Under the pieces are notes generated by a model. The model did not search any database and had not been told where the DNA came from. It saw nothing but the letters and a program-made list of their open reading frames with translations. DNA of 64,000 nucleotides from contig CM008199.1 in the NCBI GenBank assembly GCA_002270565.1, positions 62,001 through 126,000 of the forward strand. The letters run 5' to 3'. Of this stretch, positions 21,101-32,800 are shown in pieces; within the stretch, counting starts at the first letter, position 1, and each line of letters begins with the position of its first letter. Origin of the DNA: Stenocarpella maydis. Its lineage: Eukaryota; Ascomycota; Sordariomycetes; Diaporthales; Diaporthaceae. Position numbers and translations under genes: made by a program.

Positions 21101-23565
21101 GTTGGTAGTTCGGTTAACTTAAGACGTAGAATATTGGAGTATTATAATGTGAATAGAATACTTAATGAAAAAAGTATGCCTATTTATTCATCATTATTAA
21201 AACACGGTTACCAAAGCTTTAGTTTTTCTATTTTAGAATTCTGTGACGTTAACAGCCTTATGTCTAGAGAAAAACATTTCTTTGATGTTTATTCTCCAGA
21301 ATATAATATCTTAAAAACTCCAGGTAGTCCAGAGAGAGGATCGGGATGAAAACATTCAGAAGCTACTATAGAGAATATGCGTGAGGCTGCTAACAAAAGA
21401 ATGGAATCTCCTGAGGTTTTAGCTAAATTGTCCGCAGCTCAATCTAGCGGTATTAAAGTTGAGGTAACTGATGTGGAAACCGGTACTTCTACCATATATC
21501 ATGCCATTAAAGCTGCAGCCCGTCATTTAGGTATTGATAAAAGATATATTGAACATTATATTTACTTGAATCAAGATAAACCTGTTTTAGGTAAATATAG
21601 TTTTAAATTAATAAACGACAAAGGTGAAAATATTAATTCATTTAATGCTCCTTTAGCCAAAGTTCAGAAAACATCTAAAAAAATAGAGGTTACTAATGTT
21701 GATACTAAAGAGGTTACATTATACCCCTCTATAGGTGCTGCGGCAAGTAAACCCCGTCGAAATTTAATTAGAAGTGGAAAAAAAATATAAGTTGTTACAA
21801 CAACAATATTAAACATAATAGCTAAAAATTAGTTATATTAATTCGAGGATAAAGTTGTGATTCGTTCAATCGTACATAAATCCTTAAATACTTTATCTTT
21901 CATTAAAACTTATCCTTCAGATATGGAAGAGAAATTAAGTTTAAAAACATCTATTAATAGTCCAAAAAGGTTTCATTGAATTTGCTGTCAAAAACGAATT
22001 GGGATTACACCTACCACCAATTTAAGTAATAAACATTTTAAAGGGATAATAAACATAAGAACTGTATCTACTTCTTCAGCTACGCCTGATATTGAACCTG
22101 TTTTAATTTATACTAATCCTGATGAGCATAAAGGATTGATCGTTAAACAAAATAAAGGTAAATCGGGTGTTTATCGTTGAGTTCACAAGGATTCAGGAAA
22201 AAGTTCTGTAGGTTCTTCTTCTATGCTGAATGATAGATTTAGACGATACTTTAATCATAGTTATTTATCTAGTAGTAAAAGAGGTGCATCTCTTATTTGT
22301 AAGGCACTTTTAAAATATGGTTATGCAGGGTTTAGATTAGAGATTTTAGAATATTGTCCTGTTTCAACAGTACTGGATAGAGAGCAATTTTACATAGATA
22401 AATTAAATCCTGAATACAATATATTAAAAATAGCTGGATCAAATTTGGGATACAAACATAGTGAAGCCTCTCTTAAACTTATGAGTGATGCTTCCAAAAG
22501 TAGAAATGAATTAGAAGAAGTTCTTAAGTTTAAAAGAGATATTATGTTAGGCCGAAAATTATCTCAAGATCATTTAGAAAGAATGGCTAAGAATAATCCC
22601 TTTAGAATACCGATTAGACTTTCTAATATTGAAACAGGAGATAATAAAGAATTTACTTCTATGATACAGGCTGCTCTGTTTTTAGGTGTTCATATGACTA
22701 CTGTAAAAAGATATTTAGTTAATAATAAACCATGCAAAGGTTATATGATTACTAAAGCTACATCTGGTTTAGATTCATCCCTCTACTAGCCTAACTAACT
22801 CAAGACAGGCTGTAGAATTAACTAACAGTGTCACAGGGGTTACCAAACAATTCTCTACAATGAAAGCCGCATATCAATTTTTGGGCGTATCTCCTAGACG
22901 ACTTTCAAACTATTTACAAAATAATAAGCCTTCTACAAATGGGCAAATTAATACTATTAAAGGGTACATTATCTCCAAACTAGACTCGGTTAAACGAGAC
23001 GGTAAAACTATAGAAGTTACTAATATTAAGACAAATGAAGTTACTAATTATTCTTCTATTAGTTCAGCAGGTGAGGCTTTGGGTATTCCACAGTCAAGTA
23101 TTTCTGTTTATTTAAGTAGAAAACGTACTACTCCGTTTAGAGGTATTTATCTTTTTAAATTAGTTTAAGTTGTTTAACATGAGAAAAAAAAATAGTTGTT
23201 TTAATATATTATTTGAGTGAGTCAACCTAGTATATCTTTATACTTAAAAGAAAATAGAACTAAACCTTTTAAAGGTCTATATTTATTCAAATGAGTTTAA
23301 TATTATTACATAATTAGCACCCCCGGTTTTTAGATAGTAAGGATAAAATTGTGTGCGATTATCAGGTCACATGTTGTTAAATATCTTAGCAGGTTTTACT
23401 TATAATATAATGACAAGTGGTGTAATATTCTTTATTCTAGGACTAATACCATTAGCCTTTATAATTGCTTTCTCAGGGTTAGAATTGGGAATTGCTTTTA
23501 TACAAGCGCAAGTTTTCGTGGTACTTAGTTCAGGATATATTAAAGATGGCCTTGACTTACATTAA
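18121..23565 (+). CDS. atp6: ATP synthase subunit 6, three exons
   Basis: Proton-channel subunit a of F0. Exons: 18121-18228 (SPLDQFEIRDLLSLDAPT), 19648-20147 (IALIFGNLHIS to SLGLRLAAN plus AT) and 23358-23565 (A-TTA-TCA, LSGHMLLNILAG to DGLDLH). Joined: 816 nt, 271 residues. The essential arginine lies in SLGLRLAANI, interrupted by the second intron right after it. Exon 1/2 junction residues are the least certain. Confidence 0.9.
18229..19479 (+). CDS. LAGLIDADG endonuclease of atp6-i1
   Basis: Continuous in frame with atp6 exon 1, reading through the intron core. Motifs: FITGFTDGEGSF (about 18598-18633) and LAGFTSAEGCF (about 19087-19119), both with acidic residues intact. TGA as Trp at several positions; ends TAA 19477-19479. 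A typical double-motif enzyme after removal of the N-terminal exon-encoded part. Confidence 0.85.
19480..19647. repeat. GC hairpins in atp6-i1 3' part
   Basis: Repeated CTCCTGCCGAAGGAGG units (about 19494-19530), then a TGATAGATTTATCTATCA hairpin. Similar CCTCCTAAAGGAGG-type units occur at 20560-20595. Confidence 0.6.
20735..21790 (+). CDS. GIY-YIG endonuclease 1 of atp6-i2
   Basis: The frame is open from about 20735 without an ATG before the domain; the start is unknown. GIY-YIG motif GIYMW then YVGSSVNLRRRI (about 21058-21133), catalytic-region helix with REKHFFD (about 21270). Behind it are one complete NUMOD/IENR1 repeat (IYHAIKAAARHLGIDKRYIEHY) and the beginning of a second that ends prematurely at 21790. 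The nuclease domain looks intact. Confidence 0.7.
21857..23165 (+). pseudogene. GIY-YIG endonuclease 2 of atp6-i2, altered active site
   Basis: Possible GTG start at 21857 or ATG near 21920. The nuclease signature is GVYRW then SSVGSSSMLNDRF (about 22165-22245), so the second motif reads SVG instead of YVG/YIG and lacks the conserved tyrosine. A TAG at 22787-22789 ends the frame, while NUMOD repeats continue in another frame from about 22788 to TAA 23166-23168 (MKAAYQFLGVSPRRLSNYL; SAGEALGIPQSSISVYLSRK). A third partial repeat lies at about 23215-23300. Confidence 0.7.
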
Positions 23566-24031
23566 TTTTTATTTTTGTTCACTCCAGTCTATAATTCCAG
23601 CAATACCAGATAATATTCTTGAACATCCTTTTATTCAATCACTTGTGGCTTGTCTCTCATTTTTAAAGCTAGCGACGGCATCTATTAAAGGATTAATTTC
23701 TGGAGTACCTACGATTATTGTAGGTTGTGTTATAAATATTATTAATTGATTACTCTATTATATCCCGATCAATAAATTAATTAATATAATACATCAAGAT
23801 TATTTTCTAGCTATATTTATGACAATTATCACTGAAGGTAATACCTTTGTTCTTTGTATGGATAATATATTAAATCCCATATTTAATCCCAGACCTAATT
23901 ATATACCAGGATTTATTAATCCTAATCCAATTGGACCACCAAGGCCTTATCCGGCTCTTGGTATACAAGAACCTAAAGGTGGTCATCCTAAACCGAACCC
24001 CAAACCTAATTTTGGTGATCCGGGGTTATAA
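23546..24031 (+). CDS. proline-rich membrane ORF overlapping the atp6 end
   Basis: ATG 23546 lies inside atp6 (20-nt overlap, other frame). 161 residues: hydrophobic segments at about residues 30-75, then a hydrophilic C-terminal tail rich in P, N and G (many PNP, PRP and KPNPKPN units). Two to three TGA Trp codons. No family was recognised. It belongs to a set of unknown ORFs directly behind, or overlapping the ends of, cox2, nad5, atp6 and cox3. Confidence 0.5.
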
Positions 24032-24412
24032 ATAAATTCATTCTTTATTTTTGTAGTGACTCTAAGCTTAAAACTAAGAGTCGCTATTAGCATTAAAGAT
24101 ATAGTAGGTAAAATTATCTAGAAACTATATGGTTGATAGCTATAGACGGGGGGGGGTGATGCCCTCCCCCCCCCGTCTTAAGAGTTTAAAATACTAGACT
24201 TAGTATAGTGTAGCCTTTTTCATAATATTAAGACGCCGTACACTCCTATGGAGAAAGTAAATAATAATTGGGAGGACAGTATCTCCATGCGTACTGCGTA
24301 CTGCTCCCCTACGAAAGCGTAAGCTCTAATTAATAAAGGCAACCTGAGCAAAAAAAAATATTTAGTGATAAGTAATAGGAAGAAATTAATTTATAAGTCG
24401 TCTTGATTGAGA
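24032..24412. other. spacer with G/C-tract hairpin
   Basis: Contains GGGGGGGGTGATGCCCTCCCCCCC at about 24150-24175. No gene was recognised. Confidence 0.5.
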
Positions 24413-24414
24413 TG

Positions 24415-24625
24415 CATAATTAATTTTTAAGGAAAGTCTGTGATTTAATATATGTTTAAGATTTAAATATAAATTCAGGTATTATATAGAAAATATAAAG
24501 AAGTTAATAGACAATGTTAGATTAAATAACAAAAAATAACTTTATTTTTGGAAAATCAAGCTCATATAAATCCTTTTTTTAGTAAGAAATTATTACAGGA
24601 TATAGCTTAAATTATTCCTAAATAT
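24415..24625 (+). ncRNA. rnpB: candidate mitochondrial RNase P RNA
   Basis: Two short elements match the most conserved parts of RNase P RNA at the right spacing and order: AAGGAAAGTCTGTGATT (about 24429-24445, like the GGAAAGUC of the 5' P4 strand) and TTACAGGATATAGCTTAAAT (about 24593-24612, like the ACAGAAxxxGGCUUA of the 3' P4 strand). The interval is AT-rich, as in reduced fungal mitochondrial rnpB. The P4 pairing AAGUC/GCUU holds at four of five pairs. Its place between atp6 and rns is otherwise empty. The ends are estimates. Confidence 0.5.
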
Positions 24626-24639
24626 ATACTATCTCTGCT

Positions 24640-26500
24640 GCCTAATACTTAACATAACTTCCTTCTGGGAATAATGTATAAGGAAAAGTTAGTATTATTG
24701 TACTATATAAAAGGGGGGGGGGGGTAATAGCTAATATTCAGCTTCCCCTCTCCCCCCCCCCCTTCACTCTAGAGAGAGATCGGTAATCTTTGATTCCCTC
24801 CTTGAGCCTTCATAGGGATTGCTAGGTTATGACGCTCCTTCCCGTTCTTGTACTTCCCTTCATATCTGGACTAGGCCATTTTGTGCGAAGCGCGAAGCCC
24901 TCCCTGCTTTCTTGGGTTCGGCTGAGGTCATGAAACTGTTTTACAACGTTTTTGTAACTTTACCGGTGCTCGTATTTCAGTTGTTATAAACATATTTTGT
25001 TTTAAAAAGTGTTGTATTAATCTATTCATCGGGTCATATCCGTTCTCAATCCCCGGAAAGGGGGGGGGGGGGGAGGGGGAGACTAAATATGAAGGTGCAA
25101 TTACCCATCGCTGCTCCCAAGGCAGCCATAATTGTTGTTTCTGACTACGAAGTCAGTATGCCAGTCAGTATGGCCACCTCGTACAACTCAGGACACTTTT
25201 ATACTACTGTGCTTACCTTGGATCGCATATTCGTGTAGGGATCAGTTAATTTGGCTACCCTTTGGTACTTTTAACCGAAGCTTATAGTGTTGGTCTGAGA
25301 GGTGCTCAACCTGGTCCTTCTCCGGGAGCTGTGTGCTTAATATTCAATTATGACTTGCTCTCTGTAAGACGCTAGGTTTTTTTAGAATTAAAAAATAAGT
25401 GACATTGGATGGCGTTGATGTGTGTTACTGATGGTCCATCTACATCGTTTGCATAGGTAGTTTTTGGATAGGAATGAGGATCCGGGTCTGTGTTCAAAGC
25501 TACCTGTTCCCTGTTTATGTGTCTTGATCCTCCTTCACATCGTTGTTTAGTGCGATATCTCTGCTTCGCCTGACGTGGGTAGTTGGTCAGGAGGAGGGCT
25601 GGCTCTTAACTCTTAGCTTAAATAGATTATGTGCAATTCATCTTCAAGGTCAAATTTAGTTTAACCATAAACAAATAATAGGTACAAATATTGCTTAATA
25701 ATAAGAAAAAAACAATAAAACCCGAGCTTGCGGATCCTCCGGATACCAATAGTTGGAATGAATGCTCACTACGACGAATTAGAGGTATACCGTAAAGTAA
25801 ACTGATCGATCCATACTCCCTTTAGGGGGGGGGGGTACGGATGTACAAGTCGTCCCCCCCCCTGGGCATATGGGGCAGTATAGTGGATCTTAAAACGACA
25901 GCTGATTAGCTTGAATAAAGCGGTATGTTGTGTAAAGATTTGAAATCCATACAGGCCTATCAGGTAAGACGGAAGTAGTAAAGGCACCTTGCCTGCCATA
26001 CTTCGTCAGGAGGAAGGAAACCCATTTCTCGAGAGACTTAGGCTTTAAACCTGATCGAAGTGAAAACTGCTGAAAAGCAGTGTAGTGTAGAATATTGGGG
26101 ATCTCTTATCTGGGGTTTGTGTGTTACAGCCCCCCCCCCCTAAACCTTGGTATTAGATAGTTTAATATAAGGATCGAGGGGGGGGGTGGGGGTTAGATGA
26201 AAAGTATAAACCAATAAGAGGTGTAATTTATGATTAAAAATTAGATTGTTAATATACAGTGTAGTTCCGTGAGGAACTATCGTAGTTATTAGAATTATAC
26301 GGTATACCATATCTCTTTATAAATACAGAAGCTGTAACTTAAAATTTTATTGAAAGTAAATTGCACCGAAGGACACGATCTTGAGCTTTAATTTATTAGC
26401 TAGGATCGATAAAATAAAAATCTGATGAAAGTTTGAACAATTTATGTTCTTCGTGAGTCTAGCCTTCTCCTGTACATAAGTACAGGAGAAGGGGACTATA
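24640..26500. other. long spacer with G/C tracts, no gene recognised
   Basis: About 1.8 kb. G- and C-homopolymer hairpins occur at about 24712-24765, 25060-25080, 25828-25863 and 26131-26190. A segment at 25230-25620 is less AT-rich than its surroundings and has a 40-codon open stretch (TEAYSVGLRGAQPGPSPGAV), but no known gene is evident. Confidence 0.5.
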
Positions 26501-29434
26501 AAAATGTTATTTTAGGTGAGTTTGGTGATGGCTCTGATTGAACGCTGTCCAAATGCTTGACACATGCTAATCGTACGTTTAATTTATGCTTTTCGGATAT
26601 TATGTATCTAGGCACCTTGAAAAAATATTTAGTAATGGTGTAATATCTTTTGTTTATTCTTCCATATTCCGAACTTCGTTCGGAATAAGGCAGGTTGGCA
26701 GAGATATTGAAGGTGAATTAAAAGTGGTGTACAGGTGAGTGAAAGATATTCGGCCGACCTTAAAGAGAGGGGAAAAATCCCTCATAAAATAAAAAAAGGT
26801 GTAATAACCGCTTTAAGAGGAAAGGTATCTGCGGGATAGGTAGTAGTTAAGGTAATGGCTTAACTAGCCAACAATTCTCGGAGTCGAAGCTGAAATGGTT
26901 GATCGACCACATTGGGGATGAAAAAATCCCAAGGCATATATGTACAGCAGTGAGGAATCTTGGTCAATGGCCTAGCGGCTGAACTGGCAACTTGGATGAA
27001 TGGACCGGCTACCCCCTTAAGAAAGAGGTAAGAGGTAGTGCAGGAGATCCTTTTAAGGAGTAAAGTTCTAAATATATGATTGATAATGACAGTCTATATA
27101 TTATGTCTTGACCAATTACGTGCCAGCAGTCGCGGCAATACGTATGAGACTAGTGTTATTCATCTTAAATAGGTTTAAAGGGTACCTAGACGGCAAATGT
27201 CACCTTTAAAAGGTTATTATTTCGCTAGAGTTTTATGTGAAGAGGCCGTACTTATGAGTGGAGAGTTAAAATTCTGTGATACCTGGGGGACGGATAAAGG
27301 CGAAGGCAGCCTCTTATGTACAAACTGACGTTGAAGGACGAAGGCATTGCGGCACGAACAGGATTAGGGACCCTAGTAGTCTTTGCAGACAATGATGAAT
27401 GCCATAGGTTAGGTTACTACTTAGTCTATAAATGAAAGTGTAAGCATTTCACCTCAAGAGTAATGCGGCAACGCAGGAACTGAAATCACTAGACCGTTTC
27501 TGACACCAGTAGTGAAGTATGTTGTTTAATTCGATGATCCACGAAAAATCTTACCACAATTTGAATAGAATAAAATAATTAATACTTACGAAGTACGCTT
27601 CTAATCCCCCCTGACTACGACGTAGTCGGGGGGGGGGGGATAAGTTTTAGTATATTTATTCATACAAGTGTTGCACGGCTGTTTCCAGTTAATGTTGTGA
27701 AACTGTGGTAAAAGCCATGGAATTAACGTAAACCTGAGCTTTATTTGTAAATATATTATGATAGGGCTAAATCGTCCTGTATATGGGATTTGATAACAGG
27801 GACTAAGACAAGTCATCATGGCCTTAATATTGTGGGCTAAAGACGTGCCACATATTCCTAAACAAAGAGATGCGAAAATGCGAATTTTAGCTAATCTCAG
27901 TGCGCCGTTTCATTATGTACATGCCCGATGGGAAGTTGCTTATATATTACATTCATGTATAAGCGCGATTCCATCTCGATTGTTTTCTTATCGATAAATC
28001 ATCTTACTTATCCTCGGAATTAAAAGGCGTCACCTTATTTCCTTGAAAATCTGGTAACAGAGAGGGGAGTGTAGCATGTAAGCTAAAAGTGTTGGGGCAA
28101 CTCCCAGGTAGTAGGGAATGTAAAATTGACAACCCCAATGCGAGATACGATCTATATGGTTATATGAGAAGGATGAAGTTGTGGCTAGCTACCACCAGGG
28201 ATTCAAAACATAAAAACGATCAATGTGTAATGACTTGAAAATTTTTAGTGATATACTACGCCACGCCCTGTTTGCTATTTATTGGTGTCTTGAGGTAACC
28301 AGTAAAAGGAAAACTTAGCAAAGACTAGTCTCAAATGAGATGGACAAATCGTCTTGACCTAAGTAGATCAATGACATGTACATAAGAACTCGGGAGAGCC
28401 TTAAAGACAAATATACGGGCTTTACAAGTAATTTATTAAGATGGCGGTACCCTATAGACAATCTTCCCTAGCAGGAGTGCTCGAAAATATTGAAGGTCGT
28501 CGAATCGCACCAGTAAGGTGAATTAGGATACCCGTATCAGAGTAGAGGACGAATCCAACAAGGTCCTACAGAAGTACCCGTTTAATAGACATGAAATAAC
28601 CCTTATTCCATGCTCGAAATACTGAACGCAATATTTAGGATTTTTGTCTACTCTACAGAAGAATTAGTATGGATAATAAATAAACTGTTAAAACGCGTAT
28701 AGAAGAGGCTTTCGGAGACCTCGTAGTAGGTCCCTTAATTAAAAGAATATAGACCCAACTACTGATTTATAATTCCATTTAGCGCGCTCAATATACGAAG
28801 CTAGCTAGTTTCTGTAAATCACTAATAACTCCGACAAATCAGCAATGTTTAAAGGACTTGTAACAATTGAAATATAAATCTCCAATAGCTCCACGAGCTA
28901 AACAAAAAATAGTATAAGAGCAGATACTAGTATATGCTAGACCAATATTTCCAGTATATATCGGCAAAGACACTACCTCCTTACCTAGCTATTACACATC
29001 AATGCACTAGCAATCTGTCGAGCCAGGTGATCCTTGGATAGGGCTGACACCCCTTACCCAGTGGATTCTAGATGATGAGTAACCAAGCCTAAGGTAACGA
29101 GGGGGGAGTCTCGAAGTTGAAAATCAACATTAAGAGATATAAGTACTATGAAATACTACCATTAAATGGAAGTACCAAGACCGAGTGGTTCACAAGACCA
29201 TCTCCACACTATAAACCATAGCTAGTCTGGGTATAACCGAATCCCTAGCTTAAGGTCCTAGCGTAGGGTTTAATAGGGGATAAAAGGCCCTCTTGTTAAA
29301 TGCGATCTGAATACCTAATAAACAACAAGGTAGGTGAACAGATAATCAGTGGAAACTAGTTGTACAAGTTACCTCCTAATAGTGACTCCCACTTTAGTGA
29401 CTTATAATTAATTAAACATAAATCAGTCAAAAAA

Positions 29435-31390
29435 ATGTCAAACACACAAATAAAATTCTCACAACGGTTGAGTGTGAGTATAAAGAAGCGTAATAGCGCA
29501 GTAATTAATAACGGAACGAAGGATACGAAAGGTGCAACATACAAGGAGATTATATATCAAAAATTAAAGTTCGGTCAAGATGGAAGGTGTGTAAATACCT
29601 TCAATCTTATTAGTGATCCAGAGATTCTGAAAATCGCATATTTGACAATTAAGAGTAAACCAGGAAATATGACCAAAGGGGTAAACGAGGAAACTTTAGA
29701 CGGGATCTCAGAAGAATGATTTAACTTAACCTCTGAGAAACTGAAGAAGGAATCGTACAAACCACAACCCATTAGGAAGGTTTTAATCCCTAAGGCCAAC
29801 GGTAAAACTCGCCCCTTAGGAGTAGGTAATCCTAGAGATAAGATCGTGCAACAAGCAATGAGACTGGTACTAGAAGCAATTTTGGAACCTAAATTCAGCG
29901 ATAGATCTCATGGTTTCCGTCCTAAGAGAAGTTGTCACTCCGCCCTAAAAACGATTAGAGAATGGAGAGGTGTCTCATGGTTCATTGAAGGGGATATCGA
30001 AAGTTTCTTCCCAACCATTAACCACAATTTGTTGGCAAACTTGTTACAGAAGCATGTCAATGAGATGAGACTACTTAACCTTTTTTGAAAATTTGCTAGA
30101 GCCGGTCAGATGGAACTAATAAAAGGTAAGAGAGTCTTTTCGGATACAGAACTGGGAGTGCCTCAAGGAAGTATTATCAGTCCACTCCTTTCTAATCTAG
30201 TCCTTCATGAATTGGACATTCTTTTACAGAAAAAGATGGATCAGCTTAACCAGAAAAATACCGGTATTAAACCGTACATAGATAATCCTATTTATAGGAA
30301 ATTATCTAGCCGTATTATTAATCTGAAACGTAAATGAATAAAAAATAGAAATGCAGGATTAGACACAGAGGGAGTTAAAACCGAATACTTAAAAAGCTTG
30401 AAGATGCGTAGAAAAACTAGATCTACTTGTCCGAACCCTGAATACATCAGAGTTGAATATGTAAGATATGCAGATGACTGAGTCATAGGATTATGAGGAA
30501 GTTTTAAGTTCGCTAACAATTTAAAGTTAGAGATAAAGGAATTTCTGAGTTCTTTGGACTTAAAGTTGTCGGAAGAGAAAACGTTCATCACTAATGCTTT
30601 AAAGGGACAAGCAGAATTCTTGGGTACTCTCATAGGTAGAAGGGGATTCGAAAGAATCTCCCCTGCCAGATCGGTTCGAAACCTTAAGCGTAGACACCCG
30701 AACGGAAACATTATTATGAAAGCCCCTATAAAAAGACTTATAAAGAAACTATCTGACAGAGGATTTCTGGAACTAAAAGGTTCAATGTGGAAACCTATAG
30801 CAAAATCGAACTTTCTGCCCCTCCCAGACAGAGATGTGATTTTGATGTATAAATCCATTTTCAGAGGCATCCGTAATTACTATAGTTTTGTGGATAATTC
30901 TCTTCAGTTAGAACGAATTTACTGAGTACTTAAAGAGAGTTTAAGAAAGACCCTAATGAGAAAACACAGCTACAACATCAGCGAATTTATTAGACAATAT
31001 GGACGAGGGATTACGAAAGAGTTTGTTAGAAAAGATGGAAAACACATCCGAATTAGCTTTAGCAAACCCAATCTACGACCTAGAGTGAACAACTTCATGG
31101 GAAGTGTCCCTACAGATCCGTTTAGTTTTTTAAATCGAGAACTCAGGACGATTAACGCATTTGGTCAACCATGTGCGAGCTGTGGTTCTAAGAAAGATAT
31201 TGAGATGCACCATTTAAGACACATTAAGTCAATCAATCTAAAACTAAACCCTTTCGATAGTTTGATGGCCAAAATTAATAGAAAACAGATTCCATTATGC
31301 GCCAAATGTCATAAGGAAGTGCATCAAGGTAAATATTCAGGAAAATCTCTAAAAGCCTTACTCAAACCCGGAAGCGAGGAGACAAAATAA
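29435..31390 (+). CDS. group II reverse transcriptase/maturase with HNH domain (rns intron)
   Basis: About 651 residues, open throughout with TGA as Trp. Order: N-terminal RT0 region, KPNGKTRPLG-type fingers motif (PKANGKTRPLGV, about 29790), HGFRPKRSCHSAL (about 29910), PQGSIISPLLSN (about 30162), catalytic YADD (about 30467), maturase X domain (about 30700-30950), then a zinc/HNH nuclease end with CASCG, MHHLRHI and CAKCH (about 31170-31320). Two cysteine pairs and the HH are present, so the nuclease is probably intact. Full retro-mobility seems possible. Confidence 0.9.
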
Positions 31391-31791
31391 TAATGATCAT
31401 CTTAAGGAACTAGTCTCAGCATAGGTATATTCAATTAAACTAGTCTAAGGGACTAAAGGAGGTCAGCTTCAAATTAACACCCTCAATTTCCTAACAGCAT
31501 GGTACTACCCGAAAATAATCTTAATAAGTTGAGTAAGCGCGACTCAACTATGAGTGATAACAGGTCAGAGTCCAAGATCGCCCATCGCCTCGCGCAGGGA
31601 TCATTACCTTCTTGGATCTCGTAAACTAGCACTATTGGGATGAAGATAAGTTAGTACATCTATCTTTGGGAACCTTGCTCATAATCGCATAGCAAGAATA
31701 TCCTAGAGGGATACAAGTCTGATTATTGGAAACAATAAGGGATAGTCTTCACAAACTAGCCTACGCTTCTCGTACAGATGTTTGAAGTGGA

Positions 31792-31825
31792 GAGCCGTAT
31801 GCGATGAAAGTTGCACGTACGGTTC
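31792..31825 (+). other. group II domain V (rns intron)
   Basis: 34-nt hairpin beginning GAGCCGTATG, with loop GAAA-type region and ending GTACGGTTC. The five domain Vs in the window (also 7112, 40904, 45682, 52867) differ at only a few paired positions. Confidence 0.9.
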
Positions 31826-32315
31826 GGAAGGGGGGACACTGACCTCAGGAGGGCAAACCTTATTTAGGCATCTTCTGCGGTAATAAACCGGGTCTCTACC
31901 TTACAAAAATAGGATAAAAATATATGGATTGTAGCCTGAAATTCGGCTGCATGAATAAGAAATTGCTAGTAATCGTGAATCACTATGTCACGGTGAATAT
32001 AACCTTGGATTGGTACTAACCACTCGTCACATGCTGAAAGGAGTACGTGCAATAAGTTTGCTCTCTTATTTTAATCCAGCGAATAATAGGATTCGGGTTT
32101 TTTTATAGGATTCTTCGTATGCGCGATTCTAATTGGTGTTAAGTCGAAATACGGTTCGGGTAGTGGAAGTTGCCCGGGGATGATTAACCTTTAACAATAC
32201 ATGGCAGCATATGTCCCAGACTCCTAGAGAAACATATGCACGTTCAAATATTGAAATTTGAACGTAAAAAAGCAATGGGTAAGGGGGGGGGGTGTATTTA
32301 CTTTCATTTCCCCCT

Positions 32316-32363
32316 CCCAGCGCGCACCTAATAGATTAATCTATTAGGTGCACGCTGGGCAAA
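32316..32363. repeat. 48-bp palindrome, copy 1
   Basis: CCCAGCGCGCACCTAATAG followed by its inverse; arms of 22 nt with a single mismatch. An exactly matching copy lies at 40328-40375 inside the group II intron of cox3. Confidence 0.9.
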
Positions 32364-32729
32364 CTCTCTCTCGTTGGTGAGATGTAGTAACTTTAATGGT
32401 GATATTACATAGGTGTTCGACTCACCCAGGGAGCTAAATAATGTGATGTTGCGGAGTAGCTTAAATAGTAAGCTTGCTTATAGCCTATTTTGTAGCACAT
32501 ATTATATTTTTGTATCCCCTCCGGGGATCAGGCTTTTCATTAAACTTGCCGCAATGACACTTCTCTACATAGGTTACGCAGCTGGCTACGCAGCGGTTAT
32601 GACTCAGTAGAGGGGAGTTGCGTATCCCGGAGGGATCGGAAATATAAATCAAACTAACTGTCGCCGAGCGAGGGTCGCTCCAACGAACGTAGTGTTGGAG
32701 CGAGGGTATAGAAATTTGATTTATTTGCC

Positions 32730-32800
32730 CTTCGGTCCGAGCTTGCGCGATTCCCGCCTACGGAGGAATACCAAGGGCCTGTGTACCTGGGTCGAAGGAC
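32730..32800. repeat. 70-bp dispersed repeat, copy 1
   Basis: CTTCGGTCCGAGCTTGCGCG through CTGGGTCGAAGGA. Ends are inverted (CCTTCGGTCC versus GGGTCGAAGG). Copy 2 is at 48735-48804 with one mismatch (GGAGG/GGAAG). Confidence 0.9.

Larger units (their letters stand above)
20148..23357 (+). mobile_element. group I intron atp6-i2 with tandem GIY-YIG genes
   Basis: The exon ends CCAACAT and the intron ends in G before ATTATCAGG. Core motifs: AATTCCGGGTAAGCCC (about 20191), TTATCGCGGATCTAAGTCA (about 20309) and AGAGCAACGAGTAGACGG (about 20357). Two GIY-YIG genes follow. A motif close to GGATAAAGTTGTG occurs before the first (about 20728), before the second (about 21848) and just before the 3' splice site (about 23341). 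Confidence 0.8.
27900..31857 (+). mobile_element. group II intron in rns
   Basis: Starts GTGCGCCG at 27900. Domain V at 31792-31825 (GAGCCGTATG to GTACGGTTC). The 3' end is near 31857 and not exactly placed. About 1.5 kb of domain I-type sequence precedes the reverse transcriptase ORF, including a GGGCTGACACCCCTTACCC stretch (about 29041) that is also found in the incomplete intron at the right window edge (63674). Confidence 0.8.
26502..32205 (+). rRNA. rns: small-subunit ribosomal RNA, two exons
   Basis: The 5' end is recognised from GATTGAACGCTGTCC (26538), the 530 loop from GTGCCAGCAGTCGCGGCAATACG (27121-27143 region), the 790 loop from GGATTAGGGACCCTAGTAGTC (about 27362), and the 3' domain from GCTAGTAATCGTGAATCA (about 31965) and AAGTCGAAATACGG (about 32141). 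A G/C-tract insertion sits in a variable region (about 27606-27642). A group II intron interrupts the 3' domain between about 27899 and 31857. The ends are estimates. Confidence 0.9.

Noticed and set aside
25230..25620. GC-richer segment with an open stretch TEAYSVGLRGAQPGPSPG
   Set aside because: Only about 40 codons, no start, no recognised family.
30292..30870. 192-codon minus-strand open frame opposite the rns intron RT
   Set aside because: It lies entirely against the YADD and X-domain region of the RT; codon pattern is that of the antisense.
32370..32437. tRNA-like sequence CTCTCT...AGGGAG with loop TTCGACT
   Set aside because: Six acceptor pairs and a T arm form, but no anticodon arm with a 7-base loop and T33 can be built; perhaps a relic.
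32448..32556. Possible tRNA with acceptor GTTGCGG/CCGCAAT and D stem AGCT/AGCT
   Set aside because: The anticodon loop would be 13 nt and no T stem forms; an inserted GC hairpin lies between. Not supportable as a functional tRNA.
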